DNA of 39,328 nucleotides from CAINVV01 sp036508555 (GCA_036508555.1 DATCHD010000015.1:1-39328), one strand, 5' to 3'. Numbered from the stretch's first letter, positions 8,998 to 18,086 are shown. A program made the numbers and translations. Notes: generated by a model from the sequence alone, not told the origin.

Positions 8998-9423
8998 TCA
9001 GAAAAATGAACCCATTTTTTGAATCAATTCTGATTCCTTTAATCTCATAACTTGAATCTCTGAAACATCTTTGTCATTATACCCTAAAAGATGAAGAAAA
9101 CCGTGCGAAATTACTCTTAATAATTCAGTTTCATATAACTGGTGATAAGTCTCAGAATTATTTCTAACCCTATCTATGCTAATATAAATGTCACCACCGA
9201 CTAAACCCTTTTCAGTATAATCGAAAGTAATAACATCCGTATAATAATCATGATCCAAAAATTGCTTATTCAATTGCAACAAATAATCATCGCTGCAAAA
9301 TATATAGTTAATATCTCCCAATTTGTACTTATTTGCTCGCAAAGTCTGCTTCAAAACCCTTATGATTAAAAAAAAATCTAAAGTCGGAAAATTTACATCC
9401 TCTTTAAAAAATTGAATGCTCAT
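8998..9423 (-). CDS. ybeY: Endoribonuclease YbeY (rRNA maturation)
   Basis: A 141-residue protein of the UPF0054/YbeY metalloprotein family. The metal motif appears as HGFLHLLGYNDK: the first two histidines are present, while the third ligand (His in the classical H-x3-H-x5-H) is replaced by Asp. I believe this substitution is usual in Bacteroidota homologues and not a sign of loss. The central DYYTDVITFDY segment is also characteristic. YbeY takes part in 16S rRNA 3' end processing and ribosome quality control. It lies between hemW and mnmG on one strand. Confidence 0.9.
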   Translation of the reverse strand: MSIQFFKEDVNFPTLDFFLIIRVLKQTLRANKYKLGDINYIFCSDDYLLQLNKQFLDHDYYTDVITFDYTEKGLVGGDIYISIDRVRNNSETYHQLYETELLRVISHGFLHLLGYNDKDVSEIQVMRLKESELIQKMGSFF

Positions 9424-9489
9424 AATTGTATTAATAAAAACTTAAAAAAATACTATTGTTCTTTGTGAGAGAAGCTAATTATCTCACCT

Positions 9490-10620
9490 TTAATACATTA
9501 ATATATCAGCTAGGAAGTCAGAAATTACCAAATCACTTTCCTTAGGAATAATCAAATCATTTTCAAAAATGAAATGACCCCTATTTTTTAAAAGTTTCAT
9601 TTTTGTATCAAAGTGATTGATTATATTATAATCAAAATTGCTGGAAATAAAGTTTCTAGAAAGACCTTGAAACGTACGTAACTTTAATATTATATATTCA
9701 TTATATATCTGATTATTTGATAGTTGTTCAACCTCGTAACAAACATTTCCTTCCGATCCACTCAGATCACGAATATATTTCTTTATATTCTTATGATTCC
9801 ATTGCCTGGATTTATGATTATAACTATGAGAAGAAACACCTACGCCAATATATGGAATTTGATTCCAATATGCAAGGTTGTGTCTTGAATAAAAGCCCTC
9901 CAAAGCAAAATTACTAATCTCATACTGTTTAAAACCTTTAGCTACCAAAAAATCATAGATGACTTGATATTGAGAGAGAAATTGATCTTCATTGTTCTCT
10001 TTAAATATACCAGCTTTAATCTTCCAGAATAGTTGTGTATCACTTGCTATCGTCAAACTATAAGCTGATACGTGCTTTATATTGTAATTAAAAAGTTGAT
10101 TCAATGAGAGTGATACTTCTTTCTGATCAATCTCAGGAACAGAATAGATAAGATCAACAGACAAATTTGAAAAAGAAGATCTCTCAATATATTCTAAAGC
10201 ATCAAATATTACTTCTTTAGAATGATTTCTATTATATTTTTCTAATATTGCGTTATTTAAAAACTGAATTCCCAGACTAATTCGATTTATTCCCATAGAA
10301 AAAAGATAATCAACATAAGTCATATTTATATTTTCTGGATTACATTCAATAGTAATTTCAGCATCACTACGTACTCTAAAATTTTTATGAATACTACTAA
10401 ATAATTTGGCTAAGTGAATTTCTGATAATAAAGATGGCGTCCCTCCTCCAAAATATATCGTATCAAGAAAAGAATCTTCTATATATTCATGCCGTAAACT
10501 CATCTCCTTTATCAAAGCATCTACGTAATTATCAATAAGATAAAGTTGATTTCCTGAAAAAAAATCACAGTAAAGACACTTTTTGTTACAAAATGGGATA
10601 TGAAGGTACAAACCTGCCAT
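9490..10620 (-). CDS. hemW: Radical SAM heme chaperone HemW (HemN-like)
   Basis: A 376-residue radical SAM protein. The cluster motif is at Cys11, Cys15 and Cys18 (IPFCNKKCLYCDF), preceded by the family's YLHIPF start. DTIYFGGGTPSLL follows, and the C-terminal HemN-like domain is intact. It lacks the N-terminal extension and extra cysteine of true coproporphyrinogen dehydrogenase HemN, so HemW, a heme-trafficking chaperone, is the better name. The gene is very AT-rich. It sits 19 bases after rpiB and 66 bases before ybeY. Confidence 0.88.
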   Translation of the reverse strand: MAGLYLHIPFCNKKCLYCDFFSGNQLYLIDNYVDALIKEMSLRHEYIEDSFLDTIYFGGGTPSLLSEIHLAKLFSSIHKNFRVRSDAEITIECNPENINMTYVDYLFSMGINRISLGIQFLNNAILEKYNRNHSKEVIFDALEYIERSSFSNLSVDLIYSVPEIDQKEVSLSLNQLFNYNIKHVSAYSLTIASDTQLFWKIKAGIFKENNEDQFLSQYQVIYDFLVAKGFKQYEISNFALEGFYSRHNLAYWNQIPYIGVGVSSHSYNHKSRQWNHKNIKKYIRDLSGSEGNVCYEVEQLSNNQIYNEYIILKLRTFQGLSRNFISSNFDYNIINHFDTKMKLLKNRGHFIFENDLIIPKESDLVISDFLADILMY

Positions 10621-10639
10621 TTACAAAATAATAATTACT

Positions 10640-11077
10640 TCAAGATAACAAAGGAATCTTCTCTATTCGCCGTAAATGCCTTCCATATTCAAAAGCCGTT
10701 TTGAAAAATATTTTCACAATTTCCAAAGCCTCATTTTTTGAAATAAATCTTGCTGGAAGAGAACAAACATTAGCATTATTATGAGATCTAGCCAGTTCAG
10801 CAACTTCCTTATTCCAACAAATAGCCGACCTTATTCCCTGATGTTTATTAACAGTCATATTTATGCCATTTCCTGAACCACAACAAACAATTCCTACTAA
10901 ATTTGAATCATTTTCAACAGCTAATGCCAAAGGATGTGCGTAATCAGGATAATCACAACTCTCATCAGAAAAACATCCAAAATCAACAAAATCAATATTT
11001 TCACACTTTAAATATTCAATAATGAAATTTTTAAGATAAAAACCAGCGTGATCAGATGCCAAAGCAATTTTAATCAT
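10640..11077 (-). CDS. rpiB: Ribose-5-phosphate isomerase B
   Basis: A 145-residue RpiB/LacAB-family protein. ALASDHAGFYLK (residues 5-16) gives the Asp-His active-site pair. The catalytic cysteine is in CCGSGNGINM, Cys66 by comparison with CGTGxG/CGSGxG of the family, with an extra Cys65 just before it. The C-terminal GRHLRRIEKI is also typical. It interconverts ribose-5-phosphate and ribulose-5-phosphate in the pentose phosphate pathway. It is the first gene of the leftward block, and its promoter must lie in the AT-rich gap upstream. Confidence 0.94.
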   Translation of the reverse strand: MIKIALASDHAGFYLKNFIIEYLKCENIDFVDFGCFSDESCDYPDYAHPLALAVENDSNLVGIVCCGSGNGINMTVNKHQGIRSAICWNKEVAELARSHNNANVCSLPARFISKNEALEIVKIFFKTAFEYGRHLRRIEKIPLLS

Positions 11078-11541
11078 ATATTAATTGAAATAATAGTTAA
11101 TAACTGTTTATAAAAATTTACTTAAAAAATAAATACAAGTTTACATAATCATTATAATTAAAAAACACCTATTCATCCTTACTATTTATCTAAAAAAAAT
11201 GAAATTATATTTAACTTAAATATTACCACGTGCGAAAGAAAACTAAAGTTTATATCCAAAACTGACATAATGTTAATAAGATCTTATGAATCACTTCTTC
11301 AATAATTTATAAAGTTAATAAAATTTGAGTATCTTTTAAAAAATAAAATTTGGTATAAAATTTAAATATTTATCAACATTATTAACATGATATAATTAGA
11401 ATAAAAATTTTAACTTGTAAAAAAATTAATTATTAATATAAACTCGTTGATTATTATAAATCCCTTTTTATAATAACCATTCCTAAATTTGCATAATGGC
11501 TTAGTCAAAATTTCCTTTTAATTTAAATTCCCTTTTTACTG
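11078..11541. other. AT-rich divergent intergenic gap; possible replication origin
   Basis: This gap of 464 bases has no gene and a very high A+T content. Genes diverge from it (rpiB leftward, the receiver gene rightward). It contains four 9-mers of the form TTATNAACA, each one mismatch from the DnaA box TTATNCACA: reverse strand at 11105-11113 and 11271-11279, forward strand at 11370-11378 and 11379-11387, the last two directly adjoining. Roughly fewer than one is expected at this composition. The nearness of mnmG and a parS-like site fits an origin-proximal position. dnaA is not in the window, so origin function is a hypothesis; otherwise the gap would hold only the divergent promoters. Confidence 0.3.
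11484..11491 (+). promoter_or_regulatory. Candidate -7 box for the receiver/ruvB unit
   Basis: TAAATTTG matches TAnnTTTG exactly and is followed by GC, a frequent context in Bacteroidota promoters. It lies 50 bases before the ATG at 11542. No well-spaced TTG at -33 was found. Confidence 0.4.
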
Positions 11542-11940
11542 ATGATACCTGAAATGAAAATTAAAGAAAATTTAAGAGTGCTCCTTGTTGAGGACAATTT
11601 GCTCAATCAAAAATTATTAACCATCAATTTATCCAAGCTGAACTGTATTGTAACTGTGACCAACAACGGACAGGAGGGCTTTGATTTTTTTAAAAAACAA
11701 AAATTTGATGTTATTCTCATGGATTTAATGATGCCTATTATGGACGGATATGAGGCTTCAATTGAAATAAGAAAATTTGAAAGGGAAGATGAATCCAGAG
11801 GCCATACCCCAATCATTGCTTTCACGGCAAATACTTTGAACAATGATTTTCAAAGATGTATGGAAAATGGCATGGATTATTTAATGGAGAAACCATTTAA
11901 TTCCTATAAGTTTATTGAAATAATAAAATCTTTTGAATAA
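11542..11940 (+). CDS. Stand-alone response regulator receiver protein
   Basis: A 132-residue CheY-like receiver domain with no output domain. The acidic pocket is Glu17-Asp18 (VLLVEDN), the phospho-acceptor is Asp61 (VILMDLMMPIMDGYEA), the switch Thr is at 95 (AFTAN) and the invariant Lys at 117 (MEKPF). LLVEDNLLNQKL and the MPIMDGYEA segment resemble receivers attached to hybrid histidine kinases, so a phosphorelay partner elsewhere is likely. A second in-frame ATG at 11554 is an alternative start. ruvB follows after 27 bases. No kinase gene is nearby. Confidence 0.85.
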   Translation: MIPEMKIKENLRVLLVEDNLLNQKLLTINLSKLNCIVTVTNNGQEGFDFFKKQKFDVILMDLMMPIMDGYEASIEIRKFEREDESRGHTPIIAFTANTLNNDFQRCMENGMDYLMEKPFNSYKFIEIIKSFE

Positions 11941-11967
11941 TAAAATTTACTTCAAATTGATTAAAGA

Positions 11968-12993
11968 ATGGATGAATTTGTTGATTTAAGAGGTCTTAAT
12001 GATGAAAATTTGGAAAATGAATTAGATACTCAATTAAGACCTTTAAAGTTTAATGATTTTGCTGGGCAAACTAAGATTATAGATAATATACAGGTTTTCG
12101 TTCAGGCAGCAAAGATGCGAAATGAATCATTGGACCATGTATTACTGCACGGTCCGCCTGGATTAGGCAAAACAACTCTTTCCAATATTATTGCTAATGA
12201 ATTGGGTGTCAAATTAAGGCTGACTTCCGGACCGGTTTTGGATAAGCCAGGAGATTTGGCAGGACTTTTAACTAATCTTGAAAAGAATGATGTTTTGTTC
12301 ATTGATGAAATTCATCGGCTGAGTCCTGTGGTTGAAGAGTACCTTTATTCAGCTATGGAGGATTTTCGTATCGATATTCTTATTGATAAAGGACCAAGTG
12401 CAAGATCCATCCAACTTGAATTAAATCCCTTTACCTTAATAGGGGCTACAACCAGAAGCGGATTATTAACTCGTCCCCTGAGAGCAAGATTTGGAATAAC
12501 TTGTCATCTGGAATATTATGATATTGATATTCTTACAGGTATTGTGAAGCGATCAGCAAGAATATTGGATGTTTCAATCAATGATGATGCTGCTTACGAA
12601 ATAGCAAGAAGAAGCAGGGGTACCCCCAGAATCGTTAATTCCCTTTTGAGGAGAGTCAGGGATTTTGCCATGGTAAAGGGAAATGGAAAAATTGATATTA
12701 ATATTACTAAATATTCCCTTGAGGCTCTCAATATAGATCGTTTTGGATTGGATGAAATGGACAATAAAATTTTATCTACCATTATTGATAAATTCAAAGG
12801 AGGACCTGTTGGCATTTCTACCATAGCCACGGCCGTTGGGGAAGACTCCGGTACCATAGAAGAAGTGTATGAACCATTTTTGATAAAGGAAGGTTTTATC
12901 AAAAGAACTCCAAGGGGAAGAGAGGTTACTGATTTAGCTTACAGTCATTTAGGGAAAAGCAAATTGGATGAAAGTACAGGAACTCTCTTCTAA
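11968..12993 (+). CDS. ruvB: Holliday junction branch migration DNA helicase RuvB
   Basis: A 341-residue AAA+ ATPase of standard RuvB length. Walker A is HGPPGLGKTT (61-70), Walker B is VLFIDEIHRL (109-118), sensor 1 lies in LIGATTRSGLL, and the Arg-rich sensor 2 region contains RGTPRIVNSLLRRVRDFA. The C-terminal winged helix includes GPVGISTIATAVGED. With RuvA it drives branch migration of Holliday junctions; RuvA and RuvC are not in the window. Its stop lies one base from the convergent stop of the glutaminyl cyclase gene. Confidence 0.97.
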   Translation: MDEFVDLRGLNDENLENELDTQLRPLKFNDFAGQTKIIDNIQVFVQAAKMRNESLDHVLLHGPPGLGKTTLSNIIANELGVKLRLTSGPVLDKPGDLAGLLTNLEKNDVLFIDEIHRLSPVVEEYLYSAMEDFRIDILIDKGPSARSIQLELNPFTLIGATTRSGLLTRPLRARFGITCHLEYYDIDILTGIVKRSARILDVSINDDAAYEIARRSRGTPRIVNSLLRRVRDFAMVKGNGKIDINITKYSLEALNIDRFGLDEMDNKILSTIIDKFKGGPVGISTIATAVGEDSGTIEEVYEPFLIKEGFIKRTPRGREVTDLAYSHLGKSKLDESTGTLF

Positions 12994-12994
12994 T

Positions 12995-14071
12995 TTACTT
13001 TTTAATTAACTTAATTTCGAATAATTTTGGCCAAAGCTTACCTGTTACGTAAATTTTGTCTGTAACAGGATTCCAGGCAATACCATTTAAAACATCAATC
13101 TGATCGTTTTGATTTTGCAGAATAGAGCCGTTCAATCCACTTAAATTAACTTCACCTGTAACTTTTCCGGTTTTAGGATCGATGATAACCAGATTATCAG
13201 TTGTCCAAATATTAGCCCAAATTTCACCTTTTATATATTCAAGTTCGTTCAGGTTCTTTACAACACTATGTTCATTACATACTTGTATTTTTTTTATTTC
13301 CTGAAAATTTTCAGGATGGATGAAATAGAGATTTTCAGTACCATCGCTCATGATTAATGAAGTACCATCATTTGTTAAGCCCCACCCTTCCTTCGATTTA
13401 TATTTCCAGGTATTAAGTATTTTAAATGTGTTGATATCATAAACAAAACCGATATCATTTTTGTAAGTCAACTCATATATTTTGTTATTCAGGATGGTAA
13501 TACCTTCTCCAAAATATTGATTTTCAAGTTTATACTCTTTTAATACTTTGCTTGTTTTGAGATCAAGTCGGTAGATGCAGGAAGATCCTTCCAGACCTGT
13601 TCCTTCATAAAGCATGTTGTCGTGAAATTCCAGCCCCTGTGTGAAATGAGTGATGTTGTGTGGATAGGTAGCAACAATCTGGTAGGTATATTTGACAGGT
13701 TGAACATCAGAAGTAACTAAAATTTCTTCATAATTATCACCTAAAATTCCGTCAGATTTTAGGGCAGAAATTTTTAAAATATGTTTTCCAACGCCAAAAT
13801 CTGAAGTTTTAAAGCTGAGGGTATTGGTTAAATTTTTTGAAGTTATTACAAGCTTACCATCCACAGATATTTCTATTTTGTTGAGCGCACCGTCCTTCAG
13901 TTTGGTATTAAAGTTCACCTGAAATACCTCTCCCATTTTATAGTTTTTTCTTTTTGGTTCGCACTGAATAGAGGTTACCGGTCGTCTGGAATGGTTATTT
14001 GATTGAGCACAGTTCATCAGCAGGATGAGTGTAAACAATATTGTCAATAGTGAAAGGGATATTCGCTTCAT
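12995..14071 (-). CDS. Glutaminyl-peptide cyclotransferase, beta-propeller type, lipoprotein
   Basis: A 358-residue exported protein. A lipoprotein signal (LILLMNC, Cys21) is followed by an Ig-like/cadherin-like module (about 35-125). Then comes the five-bladed propeller of the plant-type glutamine cyclotransferase family: PHNITHFTQGLEFHDNMLYE, GTGLEGSSCIYRLDL, YFGEGITIL and LNGIAWNPVTDKIYVTGKLW are family landmarks. The enzyme converts N-terminal Gln of proteins to pyroglutamate, consistent with exported Bacteroidota proteins exposing Gln after signal cleavage. It is monocistronic, convergent with ruvB. Confidence 0.88.
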   Translation of the reverse strand: MKRISLSLLTILFTLILLMNCAQSNNHSRRPVTSIQCEPKRKNYKMGEVFQVNFNTKLKDGALNKIEISVDGKLVITSKNLTNTLSFKTSDFGVGKHILKISALKSDGILGDNYEEILVTSDVQPVKYTYQIVATYPHNITHFTQGLEFHDNMLYEGTGLEGSSCIYRLDLKTSKVLKEYKLENQYFGEGITILNNKIYELTYKNDIGFVYDINTFKILNTWKYKSKEGWGLTNDGTSLIMSDGTENLYFIHPENFQEIKKIQVCNEHSVVKNLNELEYIKGEIWANIWTTDNLVIIDPKTGKVTGEVNLSGLNGSILQNQNDQIDVLNGIAWNPVTDKIYVTGKLWPKLFEIKLIKK

Positions 14072-14102
14072 TGCAATGCTATGTATTATAAAAAAATATC
14101 AA

Positions 14103-14135
14103 CAAAAATAGAATCTTATTTTGTAAGGAGAGCAA
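14103..14135 (-). promoter_or_regulatory. Bacteroidota-type promoter for the glutaminyl cyclase gene
   Basis: On the minus strand, TATTTTTG (14110 to 14103) matches TAnnTTTG, and a TTG (14135 to 14133) lies 22 bases upstream, close to the usual -33/-7 spacing. Transcription would start near 14096, about 25 bases before the ATG at 14071. Confidence 0.45.
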
Positions 14136-14151
14136 GGATTGATGATGTTAT

Positions 14152-14159
14152 TATCTTTG
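14152..14159 (+). promoter_or_regulatory. Candidate -7 box for the flippase gene
   Basis: TATCTTTG matches TAnnTTTG exactly, followed 27 bases later by the TTG start codon at 14187. No TTG at the right distance upstream was found. It is divergent from the promoter on the other strand. Confidence 0.4.
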
Positions 14160-14186
14160 TTGTTGGTATGATAAAAATATTCTGAC

Positions 14187-15689
14187 TTGAGTGCACTAAA
14201 AAAATTAGCCGGTGATACCATGATTTATGGTGTGCCAAGTATTGTTGGCAGGTTTTTGAATCTACTTCTCACCCCTATTTACACCTACACTTTTCCCACA
14301 GGTGAATACGGAATCCTTGGAAATTTATTGGCTTATGTTGCCTTTTTACAGGTATTTCTTACGTATGGAATGGAAACGTCCTATTTTCGTTTTGCCAGTA
14401 AGAGTAAAAAACCCGAAGAAGTGTTCGGCACTTCACTGATAGCTCTTTCTGTCACCTCTATTGTTTTCGTGGTTATAATTTCGCTCTTCTCCCGACAAAT
14501 TTCAGGATGGATAGGGTATCCGGAGCAGCATCTATATATAGTATGGATGGGAATAACAGTTGCCCTGGATGCAATCACAGCAATACCCTTCGCAAGATTA
14601 AGGTTACAGCAAAGACCAATTAAATTTGCCGTTTTTAAAATGTCGAATATTGGTATTAACATCGTTTTAAATCTGTTTTGGATCTTATTGTGTCCCAGGG
14701 TTCTTGCACATAATCCCGAATCATTTCTCAGGTTCTTTTATAGTCCGTCGATCGGTATCGGATATGCCTTCCTTTCCTATTTAATTGCCTCTGTTGTTAC
14801 CTTGCTTCTTTTCCTTCCCGAGCTGAGTATTAAAAAGATTGTTTTTAAGTTCGGCAGGCTAAGGGAAATGTTAAAATACGGATGGCCTATTCTGATAGTT
14901 GGCATTGCCGGGATGGTTACCTTGAACATTGACAAGATCTTAATACCGGAGTTGATAGCCAATGGCAAAGTTCCTATGTCTGAACTGGGAATTTATACAG
15001 CTAACGGTAAACTTGCCATTCTGATGACCCTTTTCATACAGGCATTCAGATTCTCTTTCGAACCTTTCCTATTCTCTCATTACAAAAACGAGGAATCCAA
15101 AAAGGTTTACAGTGTGATTATGAACTATTTCGTCATATTTGGGTTGTTGATTTTTATTGGCGTACTATTTTATGTTGATATTCTGAAATATTTTATCGGT
15201 TCTTCCAAATTGGGCTACCACGACCTTGAAGGATTGAAAATCGTTCCCTGGTTGCTGATGGGAAATCTTTTTATGGGTATGTTTTATACACAGTCGCTCT
15301 GGTATAAGCTGACAGATCAAACGCATTTTGGGGCAACGTTTTCGATTATCGGAGGTCTAATAACATTGTTTATCAATATATTGTTTATTCCCAAAATTGG
15401 TTACATGGCTTCTGCCATCGCTTTTTTTGTCTCTTCGCTGATTACCACACTCATCTCCTATTATTACGGGCAAAAATATTTCCCTGTAAAGTATAACCTC
15501 AAGAAAATTGGAGCCTATTTTCTAGTGGCTATTTCATTGTATATCATTGAGATGAATATAAATATTGATGGGTTTATTTTAAAATACAGTTTCAAGACGC
15601 TCCTTTTTTCTTTGTTCTTACTTTATATATGGAATCAGGAAAAATCTGATTTAAGGAGATTATTGCCGAAGCGTTCGGATGTTGATTGA
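14187..15689 (+). CDS. Polysaccharide biosynthesis flippase, MOP/Wzx-like
   Basis: A 500-residue polytopic membrane protein with about 12-14 hydrophobic segments, belonging to the polysaccharide/oligosaccharide flippase branch of the MATE/MOP superfamily. The start is a TTG: the first residues MSALKKLAGDTMIYGVPSIVGRF... fit the conserved family N-terminus (LKKLAG-x-T-x-IYG-x-x-SIVGRFLN), while the next ATG (14220) would cut into it. It likely moves lipid-linked glycans across the inner membrane. It stands alone, without glycosyltransferase neighbours, so its substrate cannot be inferred. Confidence 0.85.
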   Translation: MSALKKLAGDTMIYGVPSIVGRFLNLLLTPIYTYTFPTGEYGILGNLLAYVAFLQVFLTYGMETSYFRFASKSKKPEEVFGTSLIALSVTSIVFVVIISLFSRQISGWIGYPEQHLYIVWMGITVALDAITAIPFARLRLQQRPIKFAVFKMSNIGINIVLNLFWILLCPRVLAHNPESFLRFFYSPSIGIGYAFLSYLIASVVTLLLFLPELSIKKIVFKFGRLREMLKYGWPILIVGIAGMVTLNIDKILIPELIANGKVPMSELGIYTANGKLAILMTLFIQAFRFSFEPFLFSHYKNEESKKVYSVIMNYFVIFGLLIFIGVLFYVDILKYFIGSSKLGYHDLEGLKIVPWLLMGNLFMGMFYTQSLWYKLTDQTHFGATFSIIGGLITLFINILFIPKIGYMASAIAFFVSSLITTLISYYYGQKYFPVKYNLKKIGAYFLVAISLYIIEMNINIDGFILKYSFKTLLFSLFLLYIWNQEKSDLRRLLPKRSDVD

Positions 15690-15690
15690 T

Positions 15691-15791
15691 CATTTTCAGT
15701 TGGTATGAATAATACCTCATGGGTATTTCATATCTTAGCCGATTGAAAATGCACGCTGAATAATGGCAAATTAAGGACCATTTTCAATTGG
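15691..15791 (+). other. Three-arm alternative hairpin region between flippase and dut
   Basis: The arm at 15691-15703 can pair with 15739-15751 over 13 positions (two G-U wobbles). The inner arms 15704-15716 and 15722-15732 extend this into one long hairpin. A third arm at 15779-15791 nearly repeats the first and can pair with the same middle arm (13 positions, one wobble), making two mutually exclusive structures. It could be a terminator/attenuator before dut or a decayed repeat. No run of T follows, so a simple intrinsic terminator is unlikely. Confidence 0.4.
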
Positions 15792-15857
15792 GTAATACAT
15801 TGAATAACACGATAATCGTCGGGTATATGTATTCGACTTGAAGAGTTACATGTTTAG

Positions 15858-16292
15858 ATGAGGGTAAAAATTATAAATAAATCAAAAAATAGCCTGCCAC
15901 GTTATGGCACGGCACAATCTGCCGGAATGGATCTTTGTGCCGATTTATCAGAACCGGTGATTCTGAGTCCTCTTGAAAGGAAAATAATCCCTACAGGACT
16001 TTATATTCAGCTGTCTGATGGTTATGAGGCACAAGTACGTCCGAGGAGTGGACTTGCGATCAACAAGGGTATAACAGTGCTTAACTCGCCAGGAACAATT
16101 GATGCAGATTATAGAGGAGAGATCAAGATCATTCTGATCAATTTATCCCAGGAGGATTTCATTGTCAACAATGGAGAGCGGATTGCTCAGATGGTAATAT
16201 CCCCATACAAACAGGTTGAATGGGAGGAAGCGGATATGCTGGATAAAAGTGAAAGAGGTGAAGGTGGTTTTGGTCACACAGGAAAGCACTAA
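15858..16292 (+). CDS. dut: dUTP diphosphatase (dUTPase)
   Basis: A 144-residue trimeric dUTPase. The five motifs are present: AGMDLCADL (1), RPRSGLAINKGI (2), GTIDADYRGEIKIILIN (3), GERIAQMVI (4) and the C-terminal arm RGEGGFGHTG (5). It hydrolyses dUTP to dUMP and pyrophosphate, limiting uracil in DNA and feeding thymidylate synthesis. It is the first gene of an envelope-related run: the TPR lipoprotein gene starts 23 bases after its stop. This gene order recurs in Bacteroidota. Confidence 0.96.
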   Translation: MRVKIINKSKNSLPRYGTAQSAGMDLCADLSEPVILSPLERKIIPTGLYIQLSDGYEAQVRPRSGLAINKGITVLNSPGTIDADYRGEIKIILINLSQEDFIVNNGERIAQMVISPYKQVEWEEADMLDKSERGEGGFGHTGKH

Positions 16293-16315
16293 TTAATGCT
16301 TTTAATAAACTAATA

Positions 16316-18082
16316 ATGAGTAATATAAATAATATTTTTTCTTTAGCCGCACTTCTCTTTCTTCTTTTTGTTTCCTGTAAAGCGCCCCAGCAAGCAATTA
16401 TCAAGGCAGTACCGGAAGAAGAGAGTAAGGGTCTTTCTTTACTTTCGGACGACCAGAAACAGCAGTTTCAGTATTTATTTATTGAAGGAATCAAGCAAAG
16501 AACAATTGGTAATGTCGAAGAAGCCATAAAGATTTTTTCAAGATGCCTTGAAATTGATCCATCGTCTTCAACCTCTCTTTACGAAATTGCCAACATTCAT
16601 CTGGTCAGAGGTGACTTTCAGAGTGCCATGCTGATGCTGGAAAAAGCCGTTTCAATGCAACCAAAGAATCAGTATTACCAGATTTTGCTGGCCAAGATTT
16701 ATCAGCAGAATAAACTCTATGAAAAGGCAGCCGGTACATTCGCCGTATTATCTGAATTGACACCTGACAATACGGATTATCCAATTTTTCGGGCAGAGAT
16801 GTTGAACCTGGCAGGAAAACAGGTGGAGGCGCTGGCATTTTACAATGAACTTGAAAAGAAGTGGGGGGTTATTGAGCCAATTTCTCTTGGAAAGCAGGCT
16901 ATTTATGTAAAGCAGGGAAAGAAAAAGGAAGCTTACCTGGAGATTCAGAATCTGACCGCAAAATTTCCGACTGAGTCTAAATATTTTGGTTTATTGGCAG
17001 ATATGTTTTTGGCTGACAGTGTAATGGATAAATCTTTGGAAAATTACAACAAAGTTTTACAGTTAAAACCGGATGATGGTTTCGTTCAATTCTCGCTTTC
17101 CAACTATTATCAGGTAGCAAAGGATTATGCAAAGTCGTATGAACATTTGAAGTCCGGTTTTGAGAATTCCACCTTGGAGATCGAAACCAAAGTGCAAATG
17201 TATATGCTTCATCTTCAGTCTGAAGAACAAAAATTGACTGATGATCAACGGCTGGAACTTATCAATATCTTAATAGACAAGCATGTAGACGATGAACGGC
17301 CGAGAGCACTACTTGCAGAGTATTTTCTTGGTAAAAAGCTTACCCAAGAGGCCCGAGAACAACTTCGGTTGGTGGTGGAAATCAATAAGGGTAACTATGC
17401 CTACTGGGAGCGTTTGCTATATATTGACAACGATCTACTGGATTGGAAATCTTTGAGTTATGACAGTAAAAGGGCGATAAAATATTTTCCAGAGCAGCCT
17501 GTTTTGTATATTCTGGATGCCGTCGCTATGATTCAGCAGGGAAATTACATAGATGTTTTTGCTGTGTTGGACTCGGCCGAGACGTACTCAACCAATAAAA
17601 CGCAGTTGCTTTCACAGGTATATACTTATCGGGCAGAAGCGTATTATAAACTTAAGGATTATGAAAAGGCATTCAGCTGGTTTGACAAAGTAGTGGAAAT
17701 AGATCCGCAGAATTACCTTGCTTTAAATAATTATGCCTATTACCTTTCGCTGAAATCTCTTAAACTTGATGTTGCAGAAAGGCTCAGTAATCTGGTTATC
17801 AAGAATAATCCGGATAATGCCACCTATCTTGACACTTATGCTTGGGTATTATTCAAGAAGAAGGACTATCAGTTAGCCAAATTCTACATGGAATCAGCGC
17901 TTTCGAGCAGTTCGGAGGAGAATCCTGTTTTGGTAGAGCATTATGGAGATATTTTGTTCTTTTTGAATCAGAAAGATAAGGCGGTTCAACAATGGGAAAA
18001 ATCGCTGAAAATGGGTAATAAATCCAAAATTTTGCCATTAAAAATTAAGAAAGTTGCGTATATTGAATCAGAAGAGGAGTAG
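16316..18082 (+). CDS. Tetratricopeptide-repeat lipoprotein
   Basis: A 588-residue protein with a lipoprotein signal (LLFVSC, Cys21), followed by many TPR units. Clear examples are RTIGNVEEAIKIFSRCLEID, SSSTSLYEIANIHLVRGDFQ and DYEKAFSWFDKVVEIDPQN. TPR solenoids are protein-protein scaffolds; its position between dut and the DUF4292/EnvC-like genes suggests a role at the cell envelope, but no partner is known. The specific function is not recognised. It is 4 bases from the next gene's start, so translation is probably coupled. Confidence 0.85.
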   Translation: MSNINNIFSLAALLFLLFVSCKAPQQAIIKAVPEEESKGLSLLSDDQKQQFQYLFIEGIKQRTIGNVEEAIKIFSRCLEIDPSSSTSLYEIANIHLVRGDFQSAMLMLEKAVSMQPKNQYYQILLAKIYQQNKLYEKAAGTFAVLSELTPDNTDYPIFRAEMLNLAGKQVEALAFYNELEKKWGVIEPISLGKQAIYVKQGKKKEAYLEIQNLTAKFPTESKYFGLLADMFLADSVMDKSLENYNKVLQLKPDDGFVQFSLSNYYQVAKDYAKSYEHLKSGFENSTLEIETKVQMYMLHLQSEEQKLTDDQRLELINILIDKHVDDERPRALLAEYFLGKKLTQEAREQLRLVVEINKGNYAYWERLLYIDNDLLDWKSLSYDSKRAIKYFPEQPVLYILDAVAMIQQGNYIDVFAVLDSAETYSTNKTQLLSQVYTYRAEAYYKLKDYEKAFSWFDKVVEIDPQNYLALNNYAYYLSLKSLKLDVAERLSNLVIKNNPDNATYLDTYAWVLFKKKDYQLAKFYMESALSSSSEENPVLVEHYGDILFFLNQKDKAVQQWEKSLKMGNKSKILPLKIKKVAYIESEEE

Positions 18083-18086
18083 GTTG

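Noticed and set aside
11224..11236. A second CACGTG in the AT-rich gap, possibly another parS
   Set aside because: Only CCACGTG matches; the flanks are not the symmetric GTT/AAC arms, so it is not a parS site.
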